DNA of 7,976 bases, taken from CBDCWA01 sp046048295 (lineage in GTDB: Bacteria; Pseudomonadota; Alphaproteobacteria; Rhizobiales; Hyphomicrobiaceae). The notes below the pieces were generated by a model, which was given only the letters and a program-made list of their open reading frames with translations, searched no databases and was not told the DNA's origin. The translations under genes were made by a program, and so were the position numbers. Below, one piece after another: positions 1 to 5,892 of the stretch (position 1 is its first letter; every line of letters starts with the position of its first letter). The stretch lies in assembly GCA_046048295.1 (NCBI GenBank), contig JBJOGJ010000185.1, forward strand, positions 1 to 7,976. The letters run 5' to 3'.

Positions 1-472
1 GCGTCGGGATCAGGTAGCGGGCGAGGTCGAAGATGTTGCGCATGTCGTACTGAAGGCCGATGCGGTCGATCATGAACTGGATGAGCTCGTGGCGGTCGGC
101 GGGCGTGAGATTGACGGGGCGGCAGATGCGCGTGTGCACGTAGCGGTATTTCGAAAGGCGCGCCGCGACGCAGCCCTCGCCGAGGTTGACCTCGATCAGC
201 GTGCAAGCCTCACCGCCATCCTCCGGTGGCGGCAGGACGCTGCCGACGTACAACGCGGCGTGCGACCAGGTCGACTGCGTGAGGTACTTGATGGCGGCGG
301 AGATGCGGTCGCAGCCCTCGACAAGCAGGACGTCGCCGGGCCGCAGCGTGCGCGCCAGACGCTCGAGGTTGGTCTGCGGCATCACCCCGTCGCCCATCGG
401 GCAGTAGTCGGCACCGTGGCGCCCGGCAAGCCGCCGCCCGATCCAGTCCAGGGAATGGTTGACCCAGCTCAT
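1..472 (-). CDS. YiiX/YebB-like (NlpC/P60-related) cysteine hydrolase, 3' end cut off by window
   Basis: Reading leftward from the ATG at 472 gives 157 codons open to the window edge, so the C-terminus is missing. Residues 45-77 carry the hallmark of permuted papain-like YiiX/YebB hydrolases: PGDVLLVEG, then RISAAIKYLTQST, then WSHAALYVG. His71 in WSHAALYVG is the likely catalytic histidine and Glu94 in LIEVNLGEG a likely third catalytic or polar residue. In circularly permuted members the nucleophilic cysteine comes last, which would place it off the left edge; I cannot see it. The start is well fixed: an in-frame TGA lies just upstream, and GAGGTGG (474-480) directly precedes the ATG. The family is thought to cleave or transfer amide or thioester bonds, but substrates are largely unknown, so no precise reaction is assigned. 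No signal peptide is visible. The gene is divergent from the asparaginase gene. Confidence 0.85.
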   Translation of the reverse strand, partial: MSWVNHSLDWIGRRLAGRHGADYCPMGDGVMPQTNLERLARTLRPGDVLLVEGCDRISAAIKYLTQSTWSHAALYVGSVLPPPEDGGEACTLIEVNLGEGCVAARLSKYRYVHTRICRPVNLTPADRHELIQFMIDRIGLQYDMRNIFDLARYLIPT

Positions 473-499
473 GCCACCTCATCGAATCCGGATCGGCGC

Positions 500-505
500 A
501 GTATA
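500..505 (-). promoter_or_regulatory. Candidate -10 box for the YiiX/YebB-like gene
   Basis: The minus strand reads TATACT here, 5 of 6 matches to TATAAT. It would give a 5' leader of about 20 bases ahead of the ATG at 472. No convincing -35 box lies 16-18 bases upstream, so this is only a suggestion from sequence. Confidence 0.3.
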
Positions 506-560
506 GCAGAACATGCCGTTCACGCGCAGTAAGGCGTGCGTGATGGCAAGGCCCAGTTGC

Positions 561-589
561 TTGAAACCCACGTGCGCCGGGCGCATTGT
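561..589 (+). promoter_or_regulatory. Candidate promoter for the asparaginase gene
   Basis: TTGAAA (561-566, 5 of 6 matches to TTGACA) is followed after exactly 17 bases by CATTGT (584-589, 3 of 6 matches to TATAAT). Transcription would start near 596, giving a short leader before the ATG at 620. The -35 is good and the -10 poor, so this is inference only. Confidence 0.3.
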
Positions 590-603
590 CTCGAGGTGTC
601 CAA

Positions 604-627
604 ATGGCTTTGGTGCCCGATGAATGA
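604..627 (+). promoter_or_regulatory. Possible 7-codon leader ORF overlapping the asparaginase start
   Basis: An ATG at 604 opens a seven-residue frame (MALVPDE) that stops with TGA at 625-627. It has a better ribosome binding site, GAGGTG at 593-598 with a five-base gap, than the asparaginase ATG at 620-622, which lies inside it in another frame. Ribosomes finishing the short frame would be released just past the asparaginase start, an arrangement that allows translational coupling. It may equally be chance in a GC-rich leader; conservation in relatives is not known to me. Confidence 0.25.
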
Positions 628-1630
628 AATAGCAAACCCGGTCCTTGTCGAGCTGACGCGGGGCGGGCTGGTCGAGAGCCGGCACCGGGGCGCGGTGGCC
701 GTCGTCGGGCCGGATGGGATCATGCTGGCGCTCGGCGATGTGGAGCGGCCGGTCTTCCCACGCTCGGCGATCAAGGCGCTGCAGGCGGTACCGCTCGTGA
801 CAACGGGGGCAGCGGACCGCTTCGGGCTCACGGATGAGCATCTCGCGCTCGCATGCGCATCCCATAGCGGCGCGGACTATCATGTGAAGCTCGCAGCCGA
901 GATGCTGGCCAAGGGCGGAATGACGGCGGACGCACTGGCGTGCGGGGCGCATCGCCCGCTCGATGGCAAGGCGGCGGCGCGGCTGATCGAGACGCGCACG
1001 AGCCCGTCGCAACTCCACAACAACTGCTCCGGCAAGCATGCGGGCATGCTGCTGACGGCGGTGCATTGCGGCGAGCCGGCCAACGGATATCTGGACCCGG
1101 ACCATCCCGTTCAGCGGCGGATAAGGGACGTGCTGGAAACGTTGACGGGTGAGCGGCTGGGGGCGTCCGTCTGCGGTATCGACGGCTGCGGCGTGCCCAA
1201 TTGGGCGGTGTCGGCACGCGGGCTCGCGACGGCGTTCCAGCGTTACGTCAGTGGAACGGCGCCGGTCGGCGCCGCCGCGGTGCGCATTATGGCGGCATGC
1301 TGGAAGTATCCCGAGGCGGTCGCGGGAGAAGGCAGGCTCGACACCACCGTCATGCGCCGGCATCCGGGCGAGGTGTTCCTCAAGACGGGCGCCGAGGGCG
1401 TCTATTGCGCGGCCGTCAGAAGCAGGGGCCTGGGCGTGGCACTGAAAATCGACGACGGGGCCAAGCGTGCCTCCGAGGCAGCGGTAATGGCGGTGCTATC
1501 GCGGCTCACGGACATCGCGGCAGACGTGATGCCGGATGGTGCGATCGCGAACTGGCGCGGCAGGCGGACCGGCGAGACGCGGATCTCGGAAGCATTTCGC
1601 GATGCGCTCACGGAATTGAACGCCCGCTAG
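620..1630 (+). CDS. L-asparaginase, Rhizobium etli AnsA/ReAV type (asparaginase II family, PF06089)
   Basis: A 336-residue cytoplasmic enzyme expected to hydrolyse L-asparagine to L-aspartate and ammonia. It belongs to the R. etli AnsA (ReAV) class, unrelated to E. coli AnsA/AnsB. It opens with NPVLVELTRGG and SRHRGAVAVV. The SxxK pair is Ser49/Lys52 (RSAIKAL) and the second serine Ser81 (CASHSG). Predicted zinc ligands are Cys136 and Lys139 (NNCSGKHAGM) and Cys190 (GIDGCGVPN). These match ReAV Ser48/Lys51, Ser80, Cys135, Lys138 and Cys189 as I recall them, with a constant offset of one. Lys255 in LKTGAEG is the likely counterpart of the remaining catalytic lysine, after a small deletion. The protein looks intact and slightly shorter than ReAV (about 367 residues). 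I chose ATG 620 because homologues start just before NPVLVE; the frame is open back to a GTG at 536, but that stretch is not family-like. ATG 620 has only a weak ribosome binding site. No transporter or aspartase gene is adjacent. Confidence 0.93.
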   Translation: MNEIANPVLVELTRGGLVESRHRGAVAVVGPDGIMLALGDVERPVFPRSAIKALQAVPLVTTGAADRFGLTDEHLALACASHSGADYHVKLAAEMLAKGGMTADALACGAHRPLDGKAAARLIETRTSPSQLHNNCSGKHAGMLLTAVHCGEPANGYLDPDHPVQRRIRDVLETLTGERLGASVCGIDGCGVPNWAVSARGLATAFQRYVSGTAPVGAAAVRIMAACWKYPEAVAGEGRLDTTVMRRHPGEVFLKTGAEGVYCAAVRSRGLGVALKIDDGAKRASEAAVMAVLSRLTDIAADVMPDGAIANWRGRRTGETRISEAFRDALTELNAR

Positions 1631-1638
1631 CTCGCTAG
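1627..1638. repeat. 12-bp inverted repeat spanning two overlapping stop codons
   Basis: CTAGC-TC-GCTAG is an exact inverted repeat with five-base arms. The first CTAG supplies the TAG stop of the plus-strand asparaginase (1628-1630) and, on the other strand, the TAG stop of the convergent beta-helix gene (1627-1629). The two-base loop is too small for a hairpin terminator and there is no T-run. Confidence 0.6.
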
Positions 1639-2979
1639 GTTGCCGGTGATCGTGATGCGCCCTGAAATTGTCTCGCCGGCGAGATCGCGGTCGACAGCCC
1701 TAGCGTGATCGAAGGCGCGGATGGCGCCGTCCCGGGCGCCCGAGACGATGTTCTGGGCAATGAGCGCGCGGCCGGCGCCGCCATCGCGCGTGATACCGAT
1801 ACCGACACGCGCGGTGCGGATGACGTTGCCGGTGGCGCTGACGTCGCGCATGTAGGGGCCCCAGCCGATGAACACGCCGACGTTGGCGGCGTCCTCGATG
1901 ACGTTACCTGTAACGGCGGCGTCGGCCTCGACGGTGATGCCGTCGCCGCGCTTGTCGACAGGCTCGTGCTCGCGGCGGACGAGGTGGCGCACGAGGTTGC
2001 CCTGAACGACGGCGAGCCGGCCACCGTGGTCGAAGTTGGTGACGGCGACGCCGGTGGCCGCATGTTCGATGAGGTTGTTGGCGATGATGGCGGCCTCGAA
2101 GCCAAATTCGGCGTAGATCGCGACCTCGCCGAGACGGCTCGCGGAATTGCCAAGGACCTGGAAGTTGGAGGCCGCGTTGCCGCGGATGGCGGTGTAGGCG
2201 CAGTCGGAGATGCGGTTGTTGGTGACGAGTACGTTGCCGGCGCGAAATACGTTGATGCCGTTGCCATACTGCCCGGAACCGCCCGAGCGCGCACCGATAC
2301 GTGCGATGCGATTGCCGGTGATAATGGTGCCATCCTCGCGGGGTACGCTCTGCCAGACCAGGATGCCGTTGTCGGCGCAATCGGCGATGTCGTTGTGGGC
2401 GATCTCGAGACCGTCCGCGTCGTGGCTGACGATCGCGGCACCCGCAACGTCGTGGACCGAGCAGTAGGCGATGCGCCCACTGGCGCGCCTGAGCCTGATG
2501 CCGACGCCGGTGCTGGATGCCATGTCCAGCTCTTCCAGAACGAGTTCCTCGGCATCCTCGATGTCGAGAAGCGCGAAGTCCTGCAAAGTGCCGGAGCTTG
2601 CTGCGCCGGTGATGCCGAGACCGGAGATCCGGATGCCGCTACCGTTCGCCTTGATGATCGGGCCGGGGGTACTGCGGACGAGTGTGGTCCGGCCGGGCTG
2701 GCCGCTCAATGACGTGCCGGGGCCGAGTTCGAGCCTGTCGGCGATGTAGCGGCCGGGTGCCAGCAGCAGCGTCTGCCCAACAGCCCGGGTCGCCTCAATG
2801 GCGGCCTGAAGTTGTCTCGTCTGGTTGCGGCCCGAATTGGCGACTATGCCGAAGTCGCTCGCCGGCCTGCCGATGGCTTCAAGACCGCCGGTCTGCTTGC
2901 GGGCGGCGGCGGGGGTGGCCGCTGCAACTATGCCAAGGCCGACGCCGGCACCGAGAAAGGCTCTGCGATTTGGGACCAT
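1627..2979 (-). CDS. Tat-exported parallel beta-helix repeat protein (TIGR03808-like)
   Basis: A 450-residue predicted periplasmic or secreted protein of unknown function. The N-terminus is a twin-arginine signal: PNRRAFLGAG (Arg5-Arg6), a hydrophobic stretch to about residue 22, and a likely signal peptidase site after TPAAA (residue 26). Tat export implies folding before transport. From about residue 100 the chain is right-handed beta-helix in style, with about ten rungs marked by an xNx(I/V/L/A) step, for example HNDIADC, GNRIARI, NNRISDC, NNLIEHA, GNVIEDA and GNVIRTA, ending in GNLAS. The combination fits TIGR03808, uncharacterised alphaproteobacterial Tat-exported repeat proteins. The fold is shared with pectin and polysaccharide lyases and glycan-binding proteins, but I see no catalytic signature. 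I chose ATG 2979 because GGAGAG (2986-2991 on the complement) sits six bases upstream and the Tat motif follows at once; an upstream frame adds only 12 unlikely residues. The pyroglutamyl-peptidase-like gene lies 54 bases upstream in the same direction. Confidence 0.88.
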   Translation of the reverse strand: MVPNRRAFLGAGVGLGIVAAATPAAARKQTGGLEAIGRPASDFGIVANSGRNQTRQLQAAIEATRAVGQTLLLAPGRYIADRLELGPGTSLSGQPGRTTLVRSTPGPIIKANGSGIRISGLGITGAASSGTLQDFALLDIEDAEELVLEELDMASSTGVGIRLRRASGRIAYCSVHDVAGAAIVSHDADGLEIAHNDIADCADNGILVWQSVPREDGTIITGNRIARIGARSGGSGQYGNGINVFRAGNVLVTNNRISDCAYTAIRGNAASNFQVLGNSASRLGEVAIYAEFGFEAAIIANNLIEHAATGVAVTNFDHGGRLAVVQGNLVRHLVRREHEPVDKRGDGITVEADAAVTGNVIEDAANVGVFIGWGPYMRDVSATGNVIRTARVGIGITRDGGAGRALIAQNIVSGARDGAIRAFDHARAVDRDLAGETISGRITITGNLAS

Positions 2980-3033
2980 GAGATGCTCTCCGGACATGGC
3001 GGTCGTCGCCACCAAGCAGGAGGCGTGCCAGCA

Positions 3034-3663
3034 TCAGACGGGGCCGGTGGGGCGTCCAAACGCTGCGATGCAGACGTCGAGGATTGCGAGCCCGCCCCTG
3101 ACTGCATCGTCGAAGGTGAGGGTCTCTTCGGTCAGTTCGACGGGGATATGCACGAAGCCGCGCAAACTCGGACGGCCACAGGAAGCGGCATCGGCGAGTG
3201 AGGCGTGAAGGGCGGCGTTGCACAAGTAGCGGCCGGCATCCGTTGACAGGGATGCAGGCAGCCCCTCGCCAATAAGCCGATCGACGATGTCGGAAGCCGG
3301 GAAGGACGATGGGAGATCGCGGCCGGCGGCGAATATCGCGCCGTCAGCTGGCAGGCACCCGGCGGCGTCCGGCACTGCTCGCGCGGAGCAGTGTGCGATG
3401 GTCTCGATCTGGAAGCCACCCGTGAATGGGGAAACGCCGAAGTGCAGCGCGATATCGGGCTCGTGCGCATCGAGCAGCTGCCTCAGGCGTGCGAGGCCCT
3501 GGCCCCATTCGGTTTCGAGGACGGCGGCCTCGGTGCGCCACGCGGCAAGGTGGATGGCCGCCTGCCGCCCGATGGCAAGCGCGATTTCGCCCGAAACATT
3601 CCGGGGAACGCCGGGAAACGGCCCGAAGCCGGTGATGAGAATTGTCTGACCTGTACCTGTCAT
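3034..3663 (-). CDS. pcp: Pyroglutamyl-peptidase I-like cysteine peptidase (family C15)
   Basis: A 209-residue cytoplasmic protein, close to the usual length of about 215 for this family, which removes N-terminal pyroglutamate from peptides. The N-terminal signature is ILITGFGPFPG (residues 8-18), followed by Asn22 and Ser24. The catalytic triad appears complete: Glu87 (FQIETIAH), Cys148 (DAGRYLCNAAL) and His172 (RGFVHIP), in family order and spacing (compare Glu81, Cys144 and His168 in the Bacillus amyloliquefaciens enzyme). The overall sequence is divergent: the signature reads GFGPF rather than GFxPFGG, and the region before the Glu (HFGVSPFTGGF) differs from the classical enzyme. Fold and chemistry are therefore well supported, and exact substrate less so. 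ATG 3663 has no clear Shine-Dalgarno sequence. It probably forms an operon with the Tat-exported protein downstream (54-base gap), though a functional link is not evident. Confidence 0.8.
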   Translation of the reverse strand: MTGTGQTILITGFGPFPGVPRNVSGEIALAIGRQAAIHLAAWRTEAAVLETEWGQGLARLRQLLDAHEPDIALHFGVSPFTGGFQIETIAHCSARAVPDAAGCLPADGAIFAAGRDLPSSFPASDIVDRLIGEGLPASLSTDAGRYLCNAALHASLADAASCGRPSLRGFVHIPVELTEETLTFDDAVRGGLAILDVCIAAFGRPTGPV

Positions 3664-3664
3664 G

Positions 3665-3690
3665 GTTGCGGCATCGTGTTGCGAGTTGCG
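3665..3690. repeat. Three direct GTTGCG copies next to the pcp-like start
   Basis: GTTGCG occurs at 3665-3670, 3678-3683 and 3685-3690, immediately upstream of the minus-strand start at 3663. The copies could be regulator half-sites or part of the leader of the pcp-like mRNA; a chance cluster is also possible. They do not supply a ribosome binding site. Confidence 0.35.
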
Positions 3691-3693
3691 CTA

Positions 3694-3730
3694 ATTATTG
3701 CAGGTGCGAGGTGCGCCGACTAGAGTCGGC
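3694..3730. promoter_or_regulatory. Divergent promoter region with a 16-bp palindromic operator candidate
   Basis: GCCGACT-AG-AGTCGGC (3715-3730) is an inverted repeat with perfect seven-base arms, lying in the 99-base gap between the divergent pcp-like and DUF900 genes. For the plus strand, TTGCAG (3698-3703) and TAGAGT (3721-3726) are 17 bases apart, putting the possible -10 inside the palindrome. For the minus strand, AATAAT (3694-3699) is a 5-of-6 -10 candidate whose -35 would also fall in the palindrome, although that -35 is poor. No T-run follows, so it is not a terminator. The palindrome is seen; the operator role is inferred. Confidence 0.35.
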
Positions 3731-3762
3731 CTGGCCCGGCGCAACGAAGTGGAGTGTTCGAG

Positions 3763-5355
3763 ATGTTCGATTTGCCACCGGTTGCCTACCACCTTCTGAT
3801 CGCCCTGGTCACCCTGCTGCTATACGTCGTGGTCTGGCGGGCGACGGCGCCGATGCCGGCCACGCCACGCGTGCTGTCGCGGATTGTCTTGGCGCTTCTG
3901 CTCATGCTGCCGCTCGTGATCGCACTCCTCGCGATCTACGAGAAGGACAGCGCACCCACGATGGCCACGGCGCCTGCACAGAAGCGAAGCCCCATCGATC
4001 CCGAACGGGCGCGTGAGGAAATGCGCGTGCGCGAGGCCGAAAGCAGGCGCGTTGCAACCCAGGCGCAACGAGCGGAACGGGCGGCGAAACCGGCGCCGCC
4101 TCCCGCCGCCGCACCTGAACCGCCATCGTCAATTCCCGATGCCGCGCCGCCACCCGTTGCACCCCCCAGGAGCAGCGAGTTTACGGGCCTTGGCCTGGAC
4201 GGAACAGGCAAAGGCGGCGGCAGCGCCCCACAGGGCAGCGGGACGATCGGCGCGAGACCGCCCGGGCAATCACTGCAGGATGATCAAGGCGGCGCTGCGG
4301 GCGGCGAAGCCAAGTGGGACGTGGTCCCGGTCTTCTATGGAACCGACCGCCAGCGTGCCGACACAGGCACGCGCATAGTCTATGGGCCGGCGAGGGCGAA
4401 GCGGCTCGAACTCGGCCGGGCGCTGGTAACGGTCCCGAAGTCGCACCAGGTGCCGCAGGTCGAGCGCCCGTGGGTCTATAAGCTCCCCTTCACGCAGATC
4501 GTCATCTACCAGGAGAAGGAGGATCCAGCGAAGCACTTCACGCTGAAGGAGATGCGCCAGCTCTCGAAGGAGGACTTCCTGGCACTCGTGAAGGCGCGGC
4601 TTGCCGCAAGCATGAGCTACAAGGATCATGCGCTGGTCTTCGTGCACGGCTTCTCGGTGACCTTCGACAACGCGCTCTATCGCACGGCGCAGATCGCCTA
4701 TGATCTCAAGTTCGATGGTGCGCCATTCCTCTATAGCTGGCCATCGAACGGTGTTGTGGGACCGCAGGACTATTCGAGCGATCGCGAAAGCACAGGCCAG
4801 GCCGAGCCCTACCTCAAGGAATTCCTGAAGCTCGTATCCGGCGAGACCGGCGCGAAGTCGGTCAGCGTCATTGCCCATTCGATGGGGAGCCAACTTCTGA
4901 TGCGGGTGCTGCGCGACTTGCGCCAGACGGCACCCGACAGCGTCGCGATCAGCGAGATCATCCTTGCCGCGCCGGACGTGGACCGCGACACCTTCGAATT
5001 CCTCGCCAGGGAGATCAAGGGACTGCCCCGCGGCATGACGCTTCTCGCGGCATCGAACGATCGGGCACTCGAGGTCTCTCGCCGGTTCTGGGGCGGTACG
5101 CCGCGCGCCGGCGACGTGCCGCTGGATACAGGCCCCATCGTGCTCGAGGGGGTCGACACAATCGATGTCACCGCCATCAACACGGATCTCTTCTCGCTGA
5201 ACCACGGCGCCTACGCCGAGAAGCCAGCGCTTTTGAAGGACATCGAGATCCTGATCCGTGCCGGCACTAGGCCGCCGAAGCAGCGCGTGCCGGAGCTCGA
5301 GCTGAAAGCGACGAGCACCGGTGCCAGCTATTGGCGCTACCCGTCCGCCCGCTGA
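3763..5355 (+). CDS. Membrane-anchored alpha/beta hydrolase, DUF900 family (PF05990, COG4782)
   Basis: A 530-residue serine hydrolase of unknown substrate. Two hydrophobic segments (about residues 7-26 and 38-58) form an N-terminal hairpin anchor. They are followed by a charged, probably helical stretch rich in Arg, Glu and Ala (about 80-110), a Pro-rich stretch (110-138) and a Gly-rich linker (140-180). The hydrolase domain starts at about 185 with DVVPVFYGTDR, a DUF900 hallmark. VFVHGF (residues 292-297) gives the oxyanion-region HG motif, AHSMGS the nucleophile elbow with Ser373, AAPDVDRD the probable acid (Asp405 or Asp407), and LNHGAY the catalytic His481. All parts of the triad are therefore present. 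I chose ATG 3763 because GGAG at 3751-3754 lies eight bases upstream; the GTG at 3754 overlaps that site. The anchor and long disordered linker suggest a catalytic domain held away from the membrane. Which side it faces depends on topology I cannot fix. A lipase or esterase role is common guesswork for this family and unproven. Confidence 0.9.
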   Translation: MFDLPPVAYHLLIALVTLLLYVVVWRATAPMPATPRVLSRIVLALLLMLPLVIALLAIYEKDSAPTMATAPAQKRSPIDPERAREEMRVREAESRRVATQAQRAERAAKPAPPPAAAPEPPSSIPDAAPPPVAPPRSSEFTGLGLDGTGKGGGSAPQGSGTIGARPPGQSLQDDQGGAAGGEAKWDVVPVFYGTDRQRADTGTRIVYGPARAKRLELGRALVTVPKSHQVPQVERPWVYKLPFTQIVIYQEKEDPAKHFTLKEMRQLSKEDFLALVKARLAASMSYKDHALVFVHGFSVTFDNALYRTAQIAYDLKFDGAPFLYSWPSNGVVGPQDYSSDRESTGQAEPYLKEFLKLVSGETGAKSVSVIAHSMGSQLLMRVLRDLRQTAPDSVAISEIILAAPDVDRDTFEFLAREIKGLPRGMTLLAASNDRALEVSRRFWGGTPRAGDVPLDTGPIVLEGVDTIDVTAINTDLFSLNHGAYAEKPALLKDIEILIRAGTRPPKQRVPELELKATSTGASYWRYPSAR

Positions 5356-5444
5356 GCTGCGGTAAAGAGTAAAGCCTTTGTTAAGCCCTGTTCCGTATCG
5401 TGACAGCGCGCGCAATGCGTGCCGAAAATCGTTCGGAGATGGAA

Positions 5445-5804
5445 ATGAAGGTGTTCAAGGTGCTGATGGTGGCGAGCCTGGCGCTTGCCGCTGGTGCGAT
5501 GGCCGAGCATGTGCGGGCCGACGAGATATTCATCTGCGGTGACGGTCGCCAGGTTCGCGCCAAATCGGTCGAGATCGAGCATCTGAAGCGCACCGATCCC
5601 TGCGTCGCTGCGCACTACGGAGTTGCTCAGGTGGCCGTCGTCGGCAAGCCTGATGCCGCCAATGCCGGACCGATGATGCCGCCCGCCAACCCGCGCCGCA
5701 CCGGCTTGCGCCGGGAAACGGCGCCAGTGGCAGCCCGAACGCGAGAAGAGGGCGAGATCGACCTGTCGAACCTGATCATCCTGAACGCAGCGCATACGCG
5801 CTGA
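5445..5804 (+). CDS. Small secreted protein of unknown function with two cysteines
   Basis: A 119-residue protein that I do not recognise as a named family. Residues 1-20 (MKVFKV, then an Ala/Leu-rich core ending AGAMA) are a Sec signal peptide; cleavage may follow AMA at 20 or VRA at 25. The mature N-terminal part has Cys31 in IFICGDGRQV and Cys53 in RTDPCVAAHYG, 22 residues apart, which could form one disulfide in the periplasm. The C-terminal half, from about residue 65, is rich in Pro, Ala and Arg, looks disordered, and ends with a short hydrophobic patch (SNLIILNAA). The ATG at 5445 is preferred over those at 5400 (GTG) and 5439 because GGAG (5435-5438) is six bases upstream of it and the signal peptide begins there. 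It follows the DUF900 gene by 89 bases and precedes another exported protein. Confidence 0.75.
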   Translation: MKVFKVLMVASLALAAGAMAEHVRADEIFICGDGRQVRAKSVEIEHLKRTDPCVAAHYGVAQVAVVGKPDAANAGPMMPPANPRRTGLRRETAPVAARTREEGEIDLSNLIILNAAHTR

Positions 5805-5837
5805 GTTCGAACCGGAACACACGTTTTTATTCTGTTT

Positions 5838-5859
5838 ACCAATCGACGCCATAATTGGT
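5838..5859. promoter_or_regulatory. Inverted repeat, possible operator upstream of the CVAGC protein gene
   Basis: ACCAAT (5838-5843) and ATTGGT (5854-5859) are perfect six-base inverted arms, ten bases apart, about one helical turn and a half between centres. A -10-like CATAAT (5850-5855) overlaps the right arm; no clear -35 box stands 16-18 bases before it. The setting, 34 bases ahead of a start codon in a locally AT-rich gap, fits a regulated promoter, but this is inference. Confidence 0.3.
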
Positions 5860-5892
5860 CCGTCCAGACCGCTCCGCACTACGAGGTGAAGT

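Noticed and set aside
496..531. GCGCAGTA direct repeat (496-503 and 524-531)
   Set aside because: Only two eight-base copies, which is unremarkable in a GC-rich intergenic region.
89..532. Plus-strand open frame at the left edge
   Set aside because: The minus strand encodes a YiiX/YebB-like hydrolase with conserved motifs and a fixed start here.
1705..2712. Long plus-strand open frame (335 codons) antisense to the beta-helix gene
   Set aside because: Its Asp/Ala/Gly/Val-dominated product is what the complement of the Asn/Ile/Ala-rich beta-helix repeats gives in GC-rich DNA. It has no family motifs, and the opposite strand carries a complete Tat signal and regular rungs.
4270..5415. Long minus-strand open frame (381 codons) antisense to the DUF900 hydrolase
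   Set aside because: The opposite strand holds an intact Ser-Asp-His hydrolase with family motifs along its whole length; the antisense product has no recognisable domain.
5356..5444. Promoter ahead of the small secreted protein gene
   Set aside because: TTGTTA at 5378-5383 has no -10-like hexamer at 16-18 bases, so I could not support a call.
5805..5828. Possible terminator after the small secreted protein gene
   Set aside because: GTTC/GAAC arms form only a four-base stem and are separated from the TTTTT run by five bases, which is too weak to call.
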